From Rebecca billardiae RCC1528 (taxonomy: Eukaryota; Haptophyta), in assembly GCA_965240325.2 (NCBI GenBank), contig OZ251226.1, forward strand, positions 868,001-932,000: a DNA stretch of 64,000 bases, in the 5' to 3' direction. Under the pieces are notes generated by a model, which was given only the letters and a program-made list of their open reading frames with translations, made no database searches and had not been told where the DNA came from. Below are positions 20,528 to 30,179 of this stretch, piece by piece. Position numbers and translations under genes: made by a program. Every line of letters begins with the position of its first letter. Position 1 is the stretch's first letter.

Positions 20528-21961
20528 GGCGTCCGCGTCCGCGTCCGCGTCCGCATCTGCGTCCGCGTCCGTGAATCCGTCCTCGTCCTCGGATGAGAAG
20601 CCTTCCGGGCCGCGTGTCCTGAACGCCTGCTCAGCCGCGCCGGCACTCCGAAGGTGCTGCAACGCGACCACCGCCACGGCGTGCGAGTGCGCGCGGATCA
20701 CGCGCGCCACGCGCTGCGCCCTCCAGAGCAGAATGGTGCCCGAGCTTGTGCCACTCACCAGGTCGCCGCCGGGCAGGAACTCGACACAGAGCACGTCGCT
20801 CACGCCCGCCTTGTCGAAGATGCCCGCCTGGCGGGACCAGCGCCACGGCCGCGGCCTCAGCGGGTCCTCGCTCTGCACGCGGCGCCACCAGTGCAGGTGC
20901 GCCTTGCCGTGCGTGACGAACGCGTGCGGCGCGTGAGGCTCCGGCGCCCAGCGCAGGCCGTACACACTCGTGAGCGCAGCGACGCCGTCGACGGCGCGCG
21001 GCGTCGGCTGCACGCCGCTCTTCACCTCGAAGAGCAGCCGCGCCGAGCGCCAGTCCCACACGTGCACCGGCTGCCCCTCCGAGCACCCCACGCTCCCCAG
21101 CAAGCCGCCGTCGCGCGAGAAGCCAACCGCCGCCACCCGATTCACGCGCGCGTGCACGAGCCTCGCCAGCTCGCGCATCGAGCACACGTCCCACACACAC
21201 ACGAGCGGCCGCCCGCCCAGCTCCGCGTCGGCCTGCTGCCCGCTCGCCGCGATCGAGCGGCTCGGGTCGAGCGCCAGGCACTCGATGTCGTTGGTGTGCC
21301 CGCGGAAGAAGCGCTGCGCGTGCGCGCGCCGCTCGTACACGACGCCGAGCCCGGCCGTGTAGTACACCGCCTCGCCGGAGGAAGACACGAACAGGTTGGG
21401 CGCAGAGTTCGCCAGGCCGCCGTACCCGTACACGAACTCGAGCTCGAGCGCGGCGTCGGGCGGCGCGGCAGAGCGCGCGCCGAGCGGCGAATGCGAGTTC
21501 CACGCGCTCGGCGCGAACACACCAGTGCGCGATCGGCTGTAGGTGATGGGCTGGCCGACAGGCATCGGCTGCGCGCGCTGCAAGCTGCGACCGCGCGCGG
21601 ACGGTGCGAGCGCGTCGACGAGCGCGTCGATGGGGACGCGCGAGCGCTCGTCCGCTAGGGGCTTTGAGAGCGCATCAATCAGCTCACGACATTCGGCCGT
21701 GCTGAGGTCCGAGCCGACGAGTCGGGCACAGGCAGAGAGAAGCTGCGCGCGCGTGAGCCGGCCATCGCGCTGCACATCAACGGCCACGAGCGCGCCGCGC
21801 AGCTCGGCGCGCACGAGCTCGAGGCGCTCTGTCGGCGTGGCCTGGCTGCCCAGCCCATCTCGGCGCTGGGCAGCCGACCGACGCGCGCAAGCCTGCAGGA
21901 AGCGCTCGTGCACTGGCAGTGCCTGCACTTGCGTGTGCGCCACGGCGCGGTCGGCCGCCAT
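16661..21961 (-). CDS. EMAP-like WD40 protein with two tandem EMAP modules
   Basis: About 1766 residues from the Met at 21961; the frame stays open to 22114, but that start overlaps the divergent sulfotransferase. The N-terminus has a degenerate EF-hand-like segment (DVQRDGRLT). Each half then carries a HELP-type motif (LELEFVYGYGG...GLGVVYERRAHAQRFFRGH, near residues 152 and 1091) followed by roughly ten WD40 repeats forming the tandem beta-propellers typical of echinoderm microtubule-associated protein-like (EML) proteins. The two halves are almost identical except for a central stretch. A linker with a second helical, EF-hand-like region joins them. EMLs bind tubulin and microtubules; cytoskeletal or flagellar association is the likely role. 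Multi-module EMLs (EML5/6) are known, so architecture alone is not novel. Confidence 0.85.
16695..18655. repeat. intragenic duplication, 3' module
   Basis: Block 16695-17748 matches 19305-20358 (offset 2610) with about six visible differences. Block 18053-18655 matches 20885-21486 (offset about 2832) with about three. The stretch 17749-18052 is clearly diverged from its counterpart. Confidence 0.9.
19305..21486. repeat. intragenic duplication, 5' module
   Basis: Partner of 16695-18655. The non-matching centre, 20359-20884, is about 220 bp longer than in the other copy and contains the hexanucleotide tract. Confidence 0.9.
20494..20571. repeat. coding hexanucleotide microsatellite
   Basis: Tandem TCCGCG units with a few substitutions, encoding an (Asp-Ala)n run of about 24 residues on the minus strand inside the first EMAP module. 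Confidence 0.95.
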
Positions 21962-22112
21962 CGGCAAGTGCGCCGGGCCTGCCGGCCGACGACAGCTGCA
22001 CTGTGACCAAAGATTGACCAACCGCCGCCCCTCGTCAGCATGGAGTTCCGAGTGAGCGAGCTTCGTCACGATCCTGCTCGCCCCTGACTCCCTGAGCCAA
22101 GACGCGAGCAGC

Positions 22113-22952
22113 ATGGCGCCGGTCGGTGATGCGTGCGCGACGGAGCGTCATGATCACGCCCTGCGATGCGACAGTGTGTTCTGGCTCCTCATCTTGTCCG
22201 CCGGTGGGCGCACGGGCAGCACCACCGTGCTCCGCATGGTCAATGAGCTGCCAGGGGCGTTCATCGGCGGCGAGAACGCAGGCATATGGGCGGCCGCGTT
22301 CGACCAGCTCCGCCACTCGGAGTTTCAGAGCATCTACCCGTGGTACCAGAACACGGACGATCGGTATGCGGACGACGCGGTGTGCGCGTTGATACAGGCT
22401 GCCGTGCGTCCCGCGCCTGACGAGCCTGCGGTCATCCGTGGCTTCAAGGAGATCCGGCTACCAAAGCACGACGATTTTTTCCGCCTGTTCCCACGGGTCA
22501 AGATCATTTTCAGCACACGGCGGGACGTTGAGGCGCACACCAAGTCGACTTTCACGCGGCAACGCGGCGCGGGGGCCGCGGGGGCGTTCAATCGAGCATT
22601 CCGCGCCGCCGGCATCTCGGCCAGCCAGCAGCGCATGCGCGCGATCCGGCGCGCCCTGCCGCGCGACGCACAGGTCTTTGACATCGCGCTCGAAGATTTC
22701 TCAACCTCCACATTTGACCGGCTGGCGCACTGGCTCGGGTACCGCGGGTGCCGGTACGCGCATGTCGCACGGATGAATACGGGGCACGACCCACGCCGAG
22801 CGCTGCTCGGAACTAAGCGACCGCCTGCCGGAGTGCGCTTCAATCATGGTGCCAATTCCTCCTTGCTCGACAAGGGCAGCTTGCAAGCCTGCCGCTTCGT
22901 CCCGGACGCATGGGGACCGCCAAATATCACGATCGACGATCAGTCATCGTAG
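22113..22952 (+). CDS. sulfotransferase-like protein 1
   Basis: 279 residues, single exon. The N-terminal strand and P-loop-like motif LILSAGGRTGSTTVLRM (27-42) fits the 5'-phosphosulfate-binding loop of PAPS-dependent sulfotransferases. IIFSTRRDVEAHTKS (131-145) fits the 3'-phosphate-binding segment (R..D....S). FKEIRL precedes it as in glycan sulfotransferases. There is a moderately hydrophobic patch at 23-31, but it is part of the catalytic fold, and no separate signal anchor is evident. The alternative EMAP start at 22114 would overlap this ATG by 2 nt on the other strand, so one of the two true starts probably lies further inside. Family call is by motif only; the substrate is unknown. 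Confidence 0.75.
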   Translation: MAPVGDACATERHDHALRCDSVFWLLILSAGGRTGSTTVLRMVNELPGAFIGGENAGIWAAAFDQLRHSEFQSIYPWYQNTDDRYADDAVCALIQAAVRPAPDEPAVIRGFKEIRLPKHDDFFRLFPRVKIIFSTRRDVEAHTKSTFTRQRGAGAAGAFNRAFRAAGISASQQRMRAIRRALPRDAQVFDIALEDFSTSTFDRLAHWLGYRGCRYAHVARMNTGHDPRRALLGTKRPPAGVRFNHGANSSLLDKGSLQACRFVPDAWGPPNITIDDQSS

Positions 22953-23008
22953 TCCAGAGCTGGCCCAGAGCTGGCGGCTGGACTACTGCCCCGTGGCACT
23001 GAACTCGT

Positions 23009-23112
23009 ACTCATTCTATGATTTAACGACACAGGTAGGACGGCGCAGGTCTCCTGATTCGTCGTCGGCAGTGCCCGATCGTCGACACGAAGTCGGCGTT
23101 GGTGGCAGAGCA
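23009..23112 (+). repeat. dispersed repeat family B
   Basis: The most complete copy: ATTCTATGATTTAACGACAC, AGGTAGGACGGCGCAGG, CTCCTGATTCGTCGTCGG, CGATCGTCGACACGAAGTCG. It begins about 60 nt after the sulfotransferase stop. Confidence 0.85.
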
Positions 23113-24712
23113 TAGCCTGAACCGCGATCGAATGGCTGGTAACATGTTATACTAATTGTCTAATTCTATGATGATTTAATTTTAAAGACATCAAGCCCTC
23201 ATCCGGTCGGCATCAGCCTTATTTATTTTAAATATTTGTTAATGGCCCGCGGTGCAGGGCGGAGCGCGCAGCGTGGAGCCCGCACCAGCGGGCCCGAACA
23301 ACGTTTCAAAAAGATCTTTGATCAAGAAAAAAGGGACGGGGGACGATTTTCATGGCTGGAGGAGACCGAGTTTCGAATTTTGAGACTCCCTTACAGGTGC
23401 ATTAGCGTCGAAAAAGGTCGCGCCCACGGCAAGTTCATAGTAAAGCGTGGAGTGACGCCCGTCCAAACTGCGCCGGTCCAAAAAACTTCACGCGGCCCTT
23501 TAGGATCCCTAACGTAACGAACCGTTACAAGCGAATTTTTCGGCCAATGATATTCAAGGAGCGACGACGTTTGATGATCAAATGTTGATCGCGCCACCAC
23601 AACGCAATCTTCATACTATCTCCCTGGCCGCCCGTCGCCTGTGCCGGATCCCGACCGGGTCGGTAGGTTTGAGCCCGCTGAGAAGGGCTCACTCAGCAAG
23701 CCGAGGGGTGCCTCGCGCCGGCGGCGCTGCGCACGAGGCGTTCAATCCGACGGACTCAGCGCAGGTGCGCGCGGCTGCGGCGGGTCCCGACGGTCATCGG
23801 CGTCGCTTTCGTGCCCCGCTCACCCCGCGCGCCCCGCCCTGCCGATCCCTCTTCGGCCCAGTCAGTGCGGTTTCCAACCGAGCACGACCGGCGGACCGAC
23901 GAATCGAATATCGATGTCAACGCCCGCGCGCGGAGAGCGGTCGGCGACGGTACGAGGAGGAGACCGCGGGGCATCCTAACGCGTGAATCCAGGCCTACTC
24001 CGCAGGTGACAGCAGCATGGGGTGTCCCTCGAGTTCATCGTTTATTGACTGCGCAGCCGTGAGCTGACTCACCGGTGCCAATGAAGCTGCCGAGTAGCTT
24101 CACTCATCGGACGATGCTCCTCGCGTGTGATATTATGGGTGCGAATGCGCGTGGCGCGTGGGGGCGAGGCGAGTTTCTCGCTGTGTTTCCAGCTGACCAT
24201 GCGCGCGCCCGCGCGCGCCACGCCGCACGCCGCGCAGCTGAATTCTCGGCGTGTTGAAGCGCGGGGCCTCGCGAGGACGTTCCGGCTCAGCCGTCTGGCG
24301 CCGAGCCTGATCTGCAGTGCGGAGCCTTCGCCTGATGGACGTTTTGTCGGGATGTGGAGCAGCCACCACGGCCATCTCGCTCGCCCAAGCCCTCGCTCGC
24401 GCCGTCCATGGCCGAGCTGTGATGGATTTTGCTCTCGTCCGCCGCATCCGAGCTGTCTCGAGTCTCGACGGCTTGACTGGCGCATGGGCGGGCGTTTGGC
24501 GCGCGAGCTCGGACCGCGCGCTGTTAGAGCGGCGGCTCTCACTCACTCAGTGACTGAGAGCCAGCTCTCGGGCGCTGATGGGCACGACGGATGCCTGACT
24601 GCCTGACACGAAAGCCCACAGGCTCAGATCTGCGCGGCCAGCGGCGAGTGGATGAGTCCGCGCGACTGATGCAGCGAGGTGGCATATGCGACGGGCGACG
24701 CCGTGCCGTGGC

Positions 24713-24874
24713 GGTGACGGAGCGGGTGGCACAGCTGCACCGCGGGCCCCCAACTACGTTGGTTCTGACGGAAGAGGACCGCGGAACGCGGTCATATATA
24801 CTTATAATATATGACCGCGTTCCGCGGTCCTTTTCCGTAGAACGAACGTAGTTCAGGGCCCGCGGTGGCGGTGC
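24713..24874. mobile_element. family D foldback element
   Basis: Near-palindromic. The left arm CCGCGGGCCCCCAACTACGT...GACCGCGGAACGCGGTCATAT is mirrored by the right arm ATATGACCGCGTTCCGCGGTC...GTAG...GGGCCCGCGG around an AT-rich centre (about 24796-24807). The outer edges differ: the left ends in a GCAGCTGTGCCACC-type edge and the right in GTGCACCCTCC. It sits inside the family C element. Confidence 0.85.
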
Positions 24875-25033
24875 ACCCTCCATCGCAGTCGTCTATTGAC
24901 AGACCCGGAGTTGCATGCCCGTACAACTAGTCACTAGACTCCAGCGGCGCGCCGCCGCCCGCCGCGCCGGGCGCGGGCCCATCGCACTTCGCAGCCGCCG
25001 GCGCGGCGCCGATTGTGTACAGGCGGATGCGAC

Positions 25034-25352
25034 GAGGCGTGATCGACGCATGAGCGCGACTCCACGTGCACGCCAGGCCACGCGAAGCTGACAGCCAGGG
25101 AGCACGGTGCGGGGCCGCGGATTCGTTCGGGCCGCTGCTGCTGACTGACCGCTGTGGCGCTGTCCCGCGGGTCACCGCGCACCGGCAGCGCCAGGATAGT
25201 TAGATAGCAGATGATTTGCACTGGTCCGAGTAGGGTTCGACCAGCGCCTGCGCGACGGCCGACAGGCGGGCGCGAGGCGTGATCGACGCATGAGCGCAAC
25301 TCTACGTGCACGCCAGGCCACGCGGAGCTGACAGCCCGAGGGAGCACGGTGC
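25034..25352. repeat. 80-bp direct repeat pair
   Basis: GAGGCGTGATCGACGCATGA...CACGTGCACGCCAGGCCACG at about 25034-25115 recurs at 25268-25352 with a few changes (offset about 234). It lies inside the family C element. Confidence 0.8.
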
Positions 25353-26410
25353 CGAGGTCGGAGACTGTGCGAGCGGGCACCAGTCACGGATCGTTCGCGC
25401 ACGCCGCGCGTGCACGGGCTGACACACCTCGATCAGGCTCGGCACGCGTTGCAGAGGCACAGCCAGCTCTGGGGACGTCACGCACCACCGTCGCCCGCGC
25501 AGCTCGTCCTCCTCGTAGAGTACCGTTCAGTTCCGAGGCGTAGCCCTCGCTCAGAGTCGACCGTCGACGATGGACTCGGATCGTCGGCGCTCCCCGGAAA
25601 GGCATGGCAAGGGCGGCGCGTGGTGAAGTCGAAGACTCAGAGATCGATCAGTCCGGCATCAGGCGCCGCTGCCTCCGAGCTTGCGAGAGCCCGAATACAG
25701 GGCGGCTGCCGCGGCGCGGCCGGGGCGCCCCGCGGCGACCGGGCGCGCGGCCGCGCGCAGGCATCGACACGGGGCGGCGGGGGCGCGCGGAGTGAGCGGG
25801 GGCACGAACGCGATGTCGACGGCAGTCGGGACCCGCCGCAGCCGCGCGCTCCAGGCGCCACTCGCCGCGCGCACCTGCCCATCGCCGTCCTCACTCGTCG
25901 GTCGCTCGTGGCTCGCCTCCTGAGCTCCTCTCGCCGCAGCCGCGGTGTACAAACGCGGGCCGCTAACACGCCGCGCGCGCCGCGCCCCCTCCGGCTCCGA
26001 CTATACGGATAGCTGCGGCGGGTATTTTTCAATGTCTCGCACTATTGGAGTTGGTTGGACGGTTATGTCAACGGTCGTTCTTGGCATCTTGCAGCGGCGA
26101 GGCCATATTATTTTACTATGGTCACACTACATTAAGGAGAGTCTACCCACAATTACCCAGCCTCGGGCAGCCTGGCACACTTGGGCGTGGGTTTCGTTGA
26201 TTCCTCTGTTCACTATTCAAGACGGCGGACGCGCCCTTTTTCGACGCTAATCCATGTGTAAGGAGGTCTCAAAAAATCGAAACTCGGTCTCCTCCACTCT
26301 GGAAAACACCGCCCCGTCCCTTTTTTCCTTGATCAAAGATCTTTTTGAAACGTGGTTAGGGCCCACGGAGCGGGCTCCACGCTGCGCGTTCCGCCCTGCA
26401 CCGCGGGCCA

Positions 26411-27234
26411 CAATATCGATCTATTCGAATTTATAATGCGGCCCGCGGCGCCCGGCCCGAGAAGTGGCACTGAGTCACTCAGAAGTGGCACTGAACAGCG
26501 CGTAAACTGAAACAGCGTTACCAGGCTACCAGCGTCATGCGGTGGCCGCGCCGTGGGCCAGGGCACGCCCTACGAGTCAAAATTATACCTAGATCTCAAT
26601 TGACAGATTCTCACTCACGGATGAAACAGAGACAACTCTGCGATCAAAAAGGACGACGTGGTGATTTCCTTTAGCTTTTTCGAAACTAATAAAAGCCCCT
26701 TTAGCATCCCATTCCGAGCTCAGACTCGAAACACTACTATCAGAAATGTGGACGGACGTCAGAAAAGACGGCAAGTGGAAAGAGTTAAAACGAATGGAGC
26801 AGGCTCCTGATCATCCGACATCCGCCGATCATCCGGCACGCAGCCGCGCCGATTATAATAATGGCGGGGGCGCCGCCAGCGCATCTGACGATTGGTCGGT
26901 TTGATCACTTAAGCTAATGGTCCGGCGGTCCGCTTATAATATTCATGCTGGGCCTCGGAGGTCGCTCGGCGGCGGGTGGGGTTCACTCGTCATCGCTCGG
27001 CGGGTGGGGTCCACACACTCTCTCTCTACTGATGTCGTCAGATCTAATTATTTATTAGTAATTAGGCGCCCGAGGCGCCGCCCCGAGTCCTGGCGGCGAC
27101 TCGATCGGTCGTTGGTCGATCGCGGATCGGGCCGTGCCCAAGCCCGCGCCCCGCACTCTACCTAGTACCTTGAAGCAGCCGCACTGATGAGTGATGACTC
27201 GGATGATGTATTTCAATGATGAGCGCTGACTGAT
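26411..27234. other. intergenic, no recognised gene
   Basis: AT-richer than its surroundings. GAAGTGGCACTGA occurs twice near 26461-26495. No domain-bearing frame was seen. Confidence 0.4.
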
Positions 27235-27300
27235 AATGACCGCGTTCCGCGGTCCTTCCGTAGAACCAACGTAGTTAGGGGCCCGCGGTGCACCCTCCGT
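27235..27300 (+). repeat. family D half-element
   Basis: GACCGCGTTCCGCGGTCC, TTCCGTAGAACCAACGTAG, GGGGCCCGCGGTGCACCCTC. One arm only. Confidence 0.8.
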
Positions 27301-27386
27301 CGGCATATGCTGTCCGTCCAACGCGCGGTCGTAGCGGCAGCAGCAGCGCGGAGCGCCGTCGAGCACGCGCGGGAAACGAATAATGG

Positions 27387-28200
27387 AATATTATGCAGCG
27401 CGGGCGAGTCGACGGTCTGGAAAAGGCGCGATCACGCCACAGCAGGCTGGCAGAGCCCGCCCCGAGCTGCAGCATGCGCCGTAGGTGCTGCCCCAAGCTC
27501 TCGACTGCCCGTAAGCGGCGGCATGTGCGGCGGCGCCGGCGGCGGCCATGCTGCCCCGCCGTTGCGCGCCGCGGGGCGCTGCCAGCACCTCCGTGGTGAA
27601 GCGCACAGCGCTCGAGCCCACAGGGGCTGGCGACCGTCAAACCGACACCCCATGACACGGGCCGGGGCTGCGTGTGCCAGCTGCACGCACCCCCTGGGCC
27701 CACCTGGCCCGCTCGAGCAGCTCGCGCCTTGGGTGCGCACAGCGGCTCGAGTATACTGGTATGGGACGCCTGCTGCGGTGCCGCCGAGCGAGCACGTGCG
27801 GCCGAGGGTCACGCAGCACGGGCGACTCGACGGCGGCGAGCAGGCGCGACGGCCTCGCCGCGCCGCGGTAGAGCCTGCCCGGGCTGCAGCACGCCGTAGG
27901 AGCAGCCCAGCGCCCTCCTCCGCCCTCCAGCTTCGGCGCGCGCAGCAGGCCCGGCGGCGGACATGCTGGCGTGCCCAAGCAAGCAGGCAGATGGGCGCTG
28001 CCGGCCGCGCCGTCGCAAAGCGCGCAGAACTCGAGCTCGGGGGGGCGGACGGCCGCCAAACTGGCGCCGCAGGACGTGGCACTGCGTGCGCCAGCTGCGC
28101 GCACCCGCTGCGCCCGCGTAGCCCGTGCGAGCGCCGCGCCTCGAGCACACGCCGCAGCAGCTCGACACAGCCACTGCAGCGCGCACGCAGCCTGCACGGA
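27387..28200. repeat. diverged GC-rich tandem duplication, about 420-bp unit
   Basis: Ordered similarities between 27387-27790 and 27808-28200: GCAGCGCGGGCGAGTCGACG/GCAGCACGGGCGACTCGACG, GAGCTGCAGCATGCGCCGTA/GGGCTGCAGCACGCCGTA, and TGCGTGTGCCAGCTGC/TGCGTGCGCCAGCTGC. Long open frames on both strands here (for example 27307-28491 and 27637-29094) look like GC artefacts. A decayed gene cannot be excluded. Confidence 0.6.
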
Positions 28201-28623
28201 GTGCACGCCGTGGCCCGTCGGCATCTTGGAAGCCGCCGAGAGCGTGTGCTTTCCCCGCACGACGGCGGTAGCTGCCGCGATGTATACGAGCGTGCTGCCG
28301 CGCCGGCCGCCGCTCCCCGGCCGCTGCGCCGGCTTCCACTCCGCGCCCGCTGCACGTCCGCAGCTGGCAGCTGCGCCCGCCGTCAGCCGGCCCGGTGGCC
28401 AGCTGCCGCGCTCGCTGGGCGACCACTCGATGATGCGCGCAGCGTAAAGTGCGCGCTGGGCACCTCCTCGTCGCGTGCAATTTCGAGGTAGTCCTGCATC
28501 TGCTCCTGCATCAGCCCCTCCCACCCTGCGCGCGGGCGCGGACGGAGTCGCACGCACGCGGTCCGATCGACGATCGATCGAGGCGCGGGCCGCGGCGGGA
28601 CGGGCGTCGACGCGCAGGTTAGT

Positions 28624-28959
28624 TAGGTATGGTGCCGGCGCTTCCCGCAGGCGTTGCGCGCTTGGGGCGAGTGGGGCGCGTGGGCGAGACCAGCGGCCAG
28701 CCAGCCCACGCCACCGGCGCGAGGGCACCGGCGCGGCGCGCACACACACTTTGGGCCGCGGACCTGGTCGCGGGGCCGCCGCGCGGCTGCGTAGGTATGG
28801 TGCCGGCGCTTCCCGCAGGCGTTGCGCGCTTGGGGCGAGTGGGGCGCGTGGGCGAGACCAGCGGCCAGCCAGCCCACGCCACCGGCGCGAGGGCACCGGC
28901 GCGGCGCGCACACACACTTTGGGCCGCGGACCTGGTCGCGGGGCCGCCGCGCGGCTGCG
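28624..28959. repeat. 168-bp exact tandem repeat, two copies
   Basis: Units 28624-28791 and 28792-28959, beginning TAGGTATGGTGCCGGCGC, appear identical throughout. 168 is a multiple of three, so spurious frames on both strands also show a 56-residue repeat. Confidence 0.95.
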
Positions 28960-29168
28960 TGACCGGCAGCTGTGAGTGAGCTGATCGAGTGAGCAAGCCG
29001 AATGCGCGTCCGGAGGTACCTGCAGGCGCGCTCGGGGAGGGCCGAGGGCGATAGGTCGAGACCAGCGGCCGGCCGGCACCCGTCGCGCACGCACTCGGTG
29101 CGCGCCTTTGAAGGCGGCATCCTCGCTCGGGCCGATGTCGTCGCGCCGCTCGCGAGCACGAGACAGCT

Positions 29169-29453
29169 GACAGGCGGGTAACTTGGTTGTGACAAGCGCT
29201 ATTCAAAAGAGTATCTTTCAATATTATCAAGGCGGTTCATCCATCGAGGCAAGCGGGTAACTGGCTTTAAATAGCGCTATTCAAAAGAATCTCTTCAATA
29301 TGATGAGGAGGTTCATCCAACGAGACAGGTGGGTAACTTGGTTTAAAAGCGCTATTCAAAAGAATCTCTTTCAATACCATGAGGCGGTTCATCCATCGAG
29401 ACAGGCGGGTAACTTCTTTTCGCAAGCGCTATTCAAAAGAATCTGGCCTCATA
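29169..29453. repeat. 78-bp minisatellite, about 3.6 copies
   Basis: Units contain ACAGGCGGGTAACTT...AGCGCTATTCAAAAGA...TTTCAATA...GGTTCATCCATCGAG. Four starts are seen, at about 29169, 29249, 29324 and 29400. The last unit is truncated after CAAAAGAATCT. Confidence 0.92.
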
Positions 29454-29639
29454 GCTGTTTTCGACCCAAAACAATCAAACGTCGCTCGGCAAACTCGTAC
29501 TCCAGCATACAAGAAGGACAAAAATACTCACTTGTTTCACCCCCGGGGTATCTGATCCCACGTCCGTCCATCGACTTATGCGGAATGGCGTGGGCGCGCT
29601 TATTTCGTCAAGCGCGTAGTTGCTAATGCAGAGCACTAT

Positions 29640-29799
29640 GGGCCAACGTACCCCTCGAAAAATCGAAAACTCACCCTCCAACAGCCCTCAAAATCGTCCC
29701 CCATCCCCTTTTCTTTGATCAAAAGATCTTTTTGACAACGTAGTGAGGGCCCCCGGCGGGGCTCCACGCTACGCGCTCCGCCCTGCACCGCGGGCCATG
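29640..29799 (-). repeat. family C terminal sequence
   Basis: Reverse-oriented end with TTTGATCAAAAGATCTTTTTG, GGGCTCCACGCTACGCGC and CCGCCCTGCACCGCGGGCCA. It is more diverged than the other copies. 29800-30179 holds nothing recognisable. Confidence 0.8.
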
Positions 29800-30179
29800 A
29801 GTGATGAGTGAGCGCTTGATGAAGCTTGAGTAGCTACGGCTACTGACGACAGGCTCAGCTACTAGAAGTAAGTAGTGTCTAGTAGCAGTAACTGAGTCTG
29901 AGACGGTTCCTTTATTCCGTTCGTCCCACGTTACCCGGGGCCCGCCCGTCACTGAGTACTCACTGACACTGTTGCCGGGCTCGGGGCTGTCGACAGTGTT
30001 GCCCGAACCCGGATTAACCCGGCGGGCCGCGAGCCAGCAGCAGCTCGGCCATGCAGTGTGCATGCGTAGCTATAGTATCATATAGTATTTTAAGTGCGTG
30101 CCACTGTCAAAACAGGGCGGCCACTCCGAGTATATGCTGTAGCAGCACTTAACGGCTCACGGATCATCGTCATTGATCA

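Larger units (their letters stand above)
23243..26410. mobile_element. family C element bounded by long inverted ends
   Basis: The left end (23243-23430) and right end (26105-26410) are inverted copies. Each runs from the terminus TGGCCCGCGGTGCAGGGCGG through GTTTCAAAAAGATCTTTGATCA to the AAAAAGG...CGACGCTAAT-type interior. The right end extends further inward (TTTTACTATGGTCACACTAC). No transposase motif is recognisable in the 2.7 kb interior, which is GC-rich, so it looks non-autonomous. It contains a nested family D foldback and an 80-bp direct repeat. No clear target-site duplication was found by eye (left flank ends GTTAA, right flank begins CAATA). Confidence 0.7.

Noticed and set aside
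28624-29453. CRISPR array suggested by tandem repeats at 28.6 and 29.2 kb
   Set aside because: Units of 168 and 78 bp are directly adjacent with no spacers, in a eukaryotic context.
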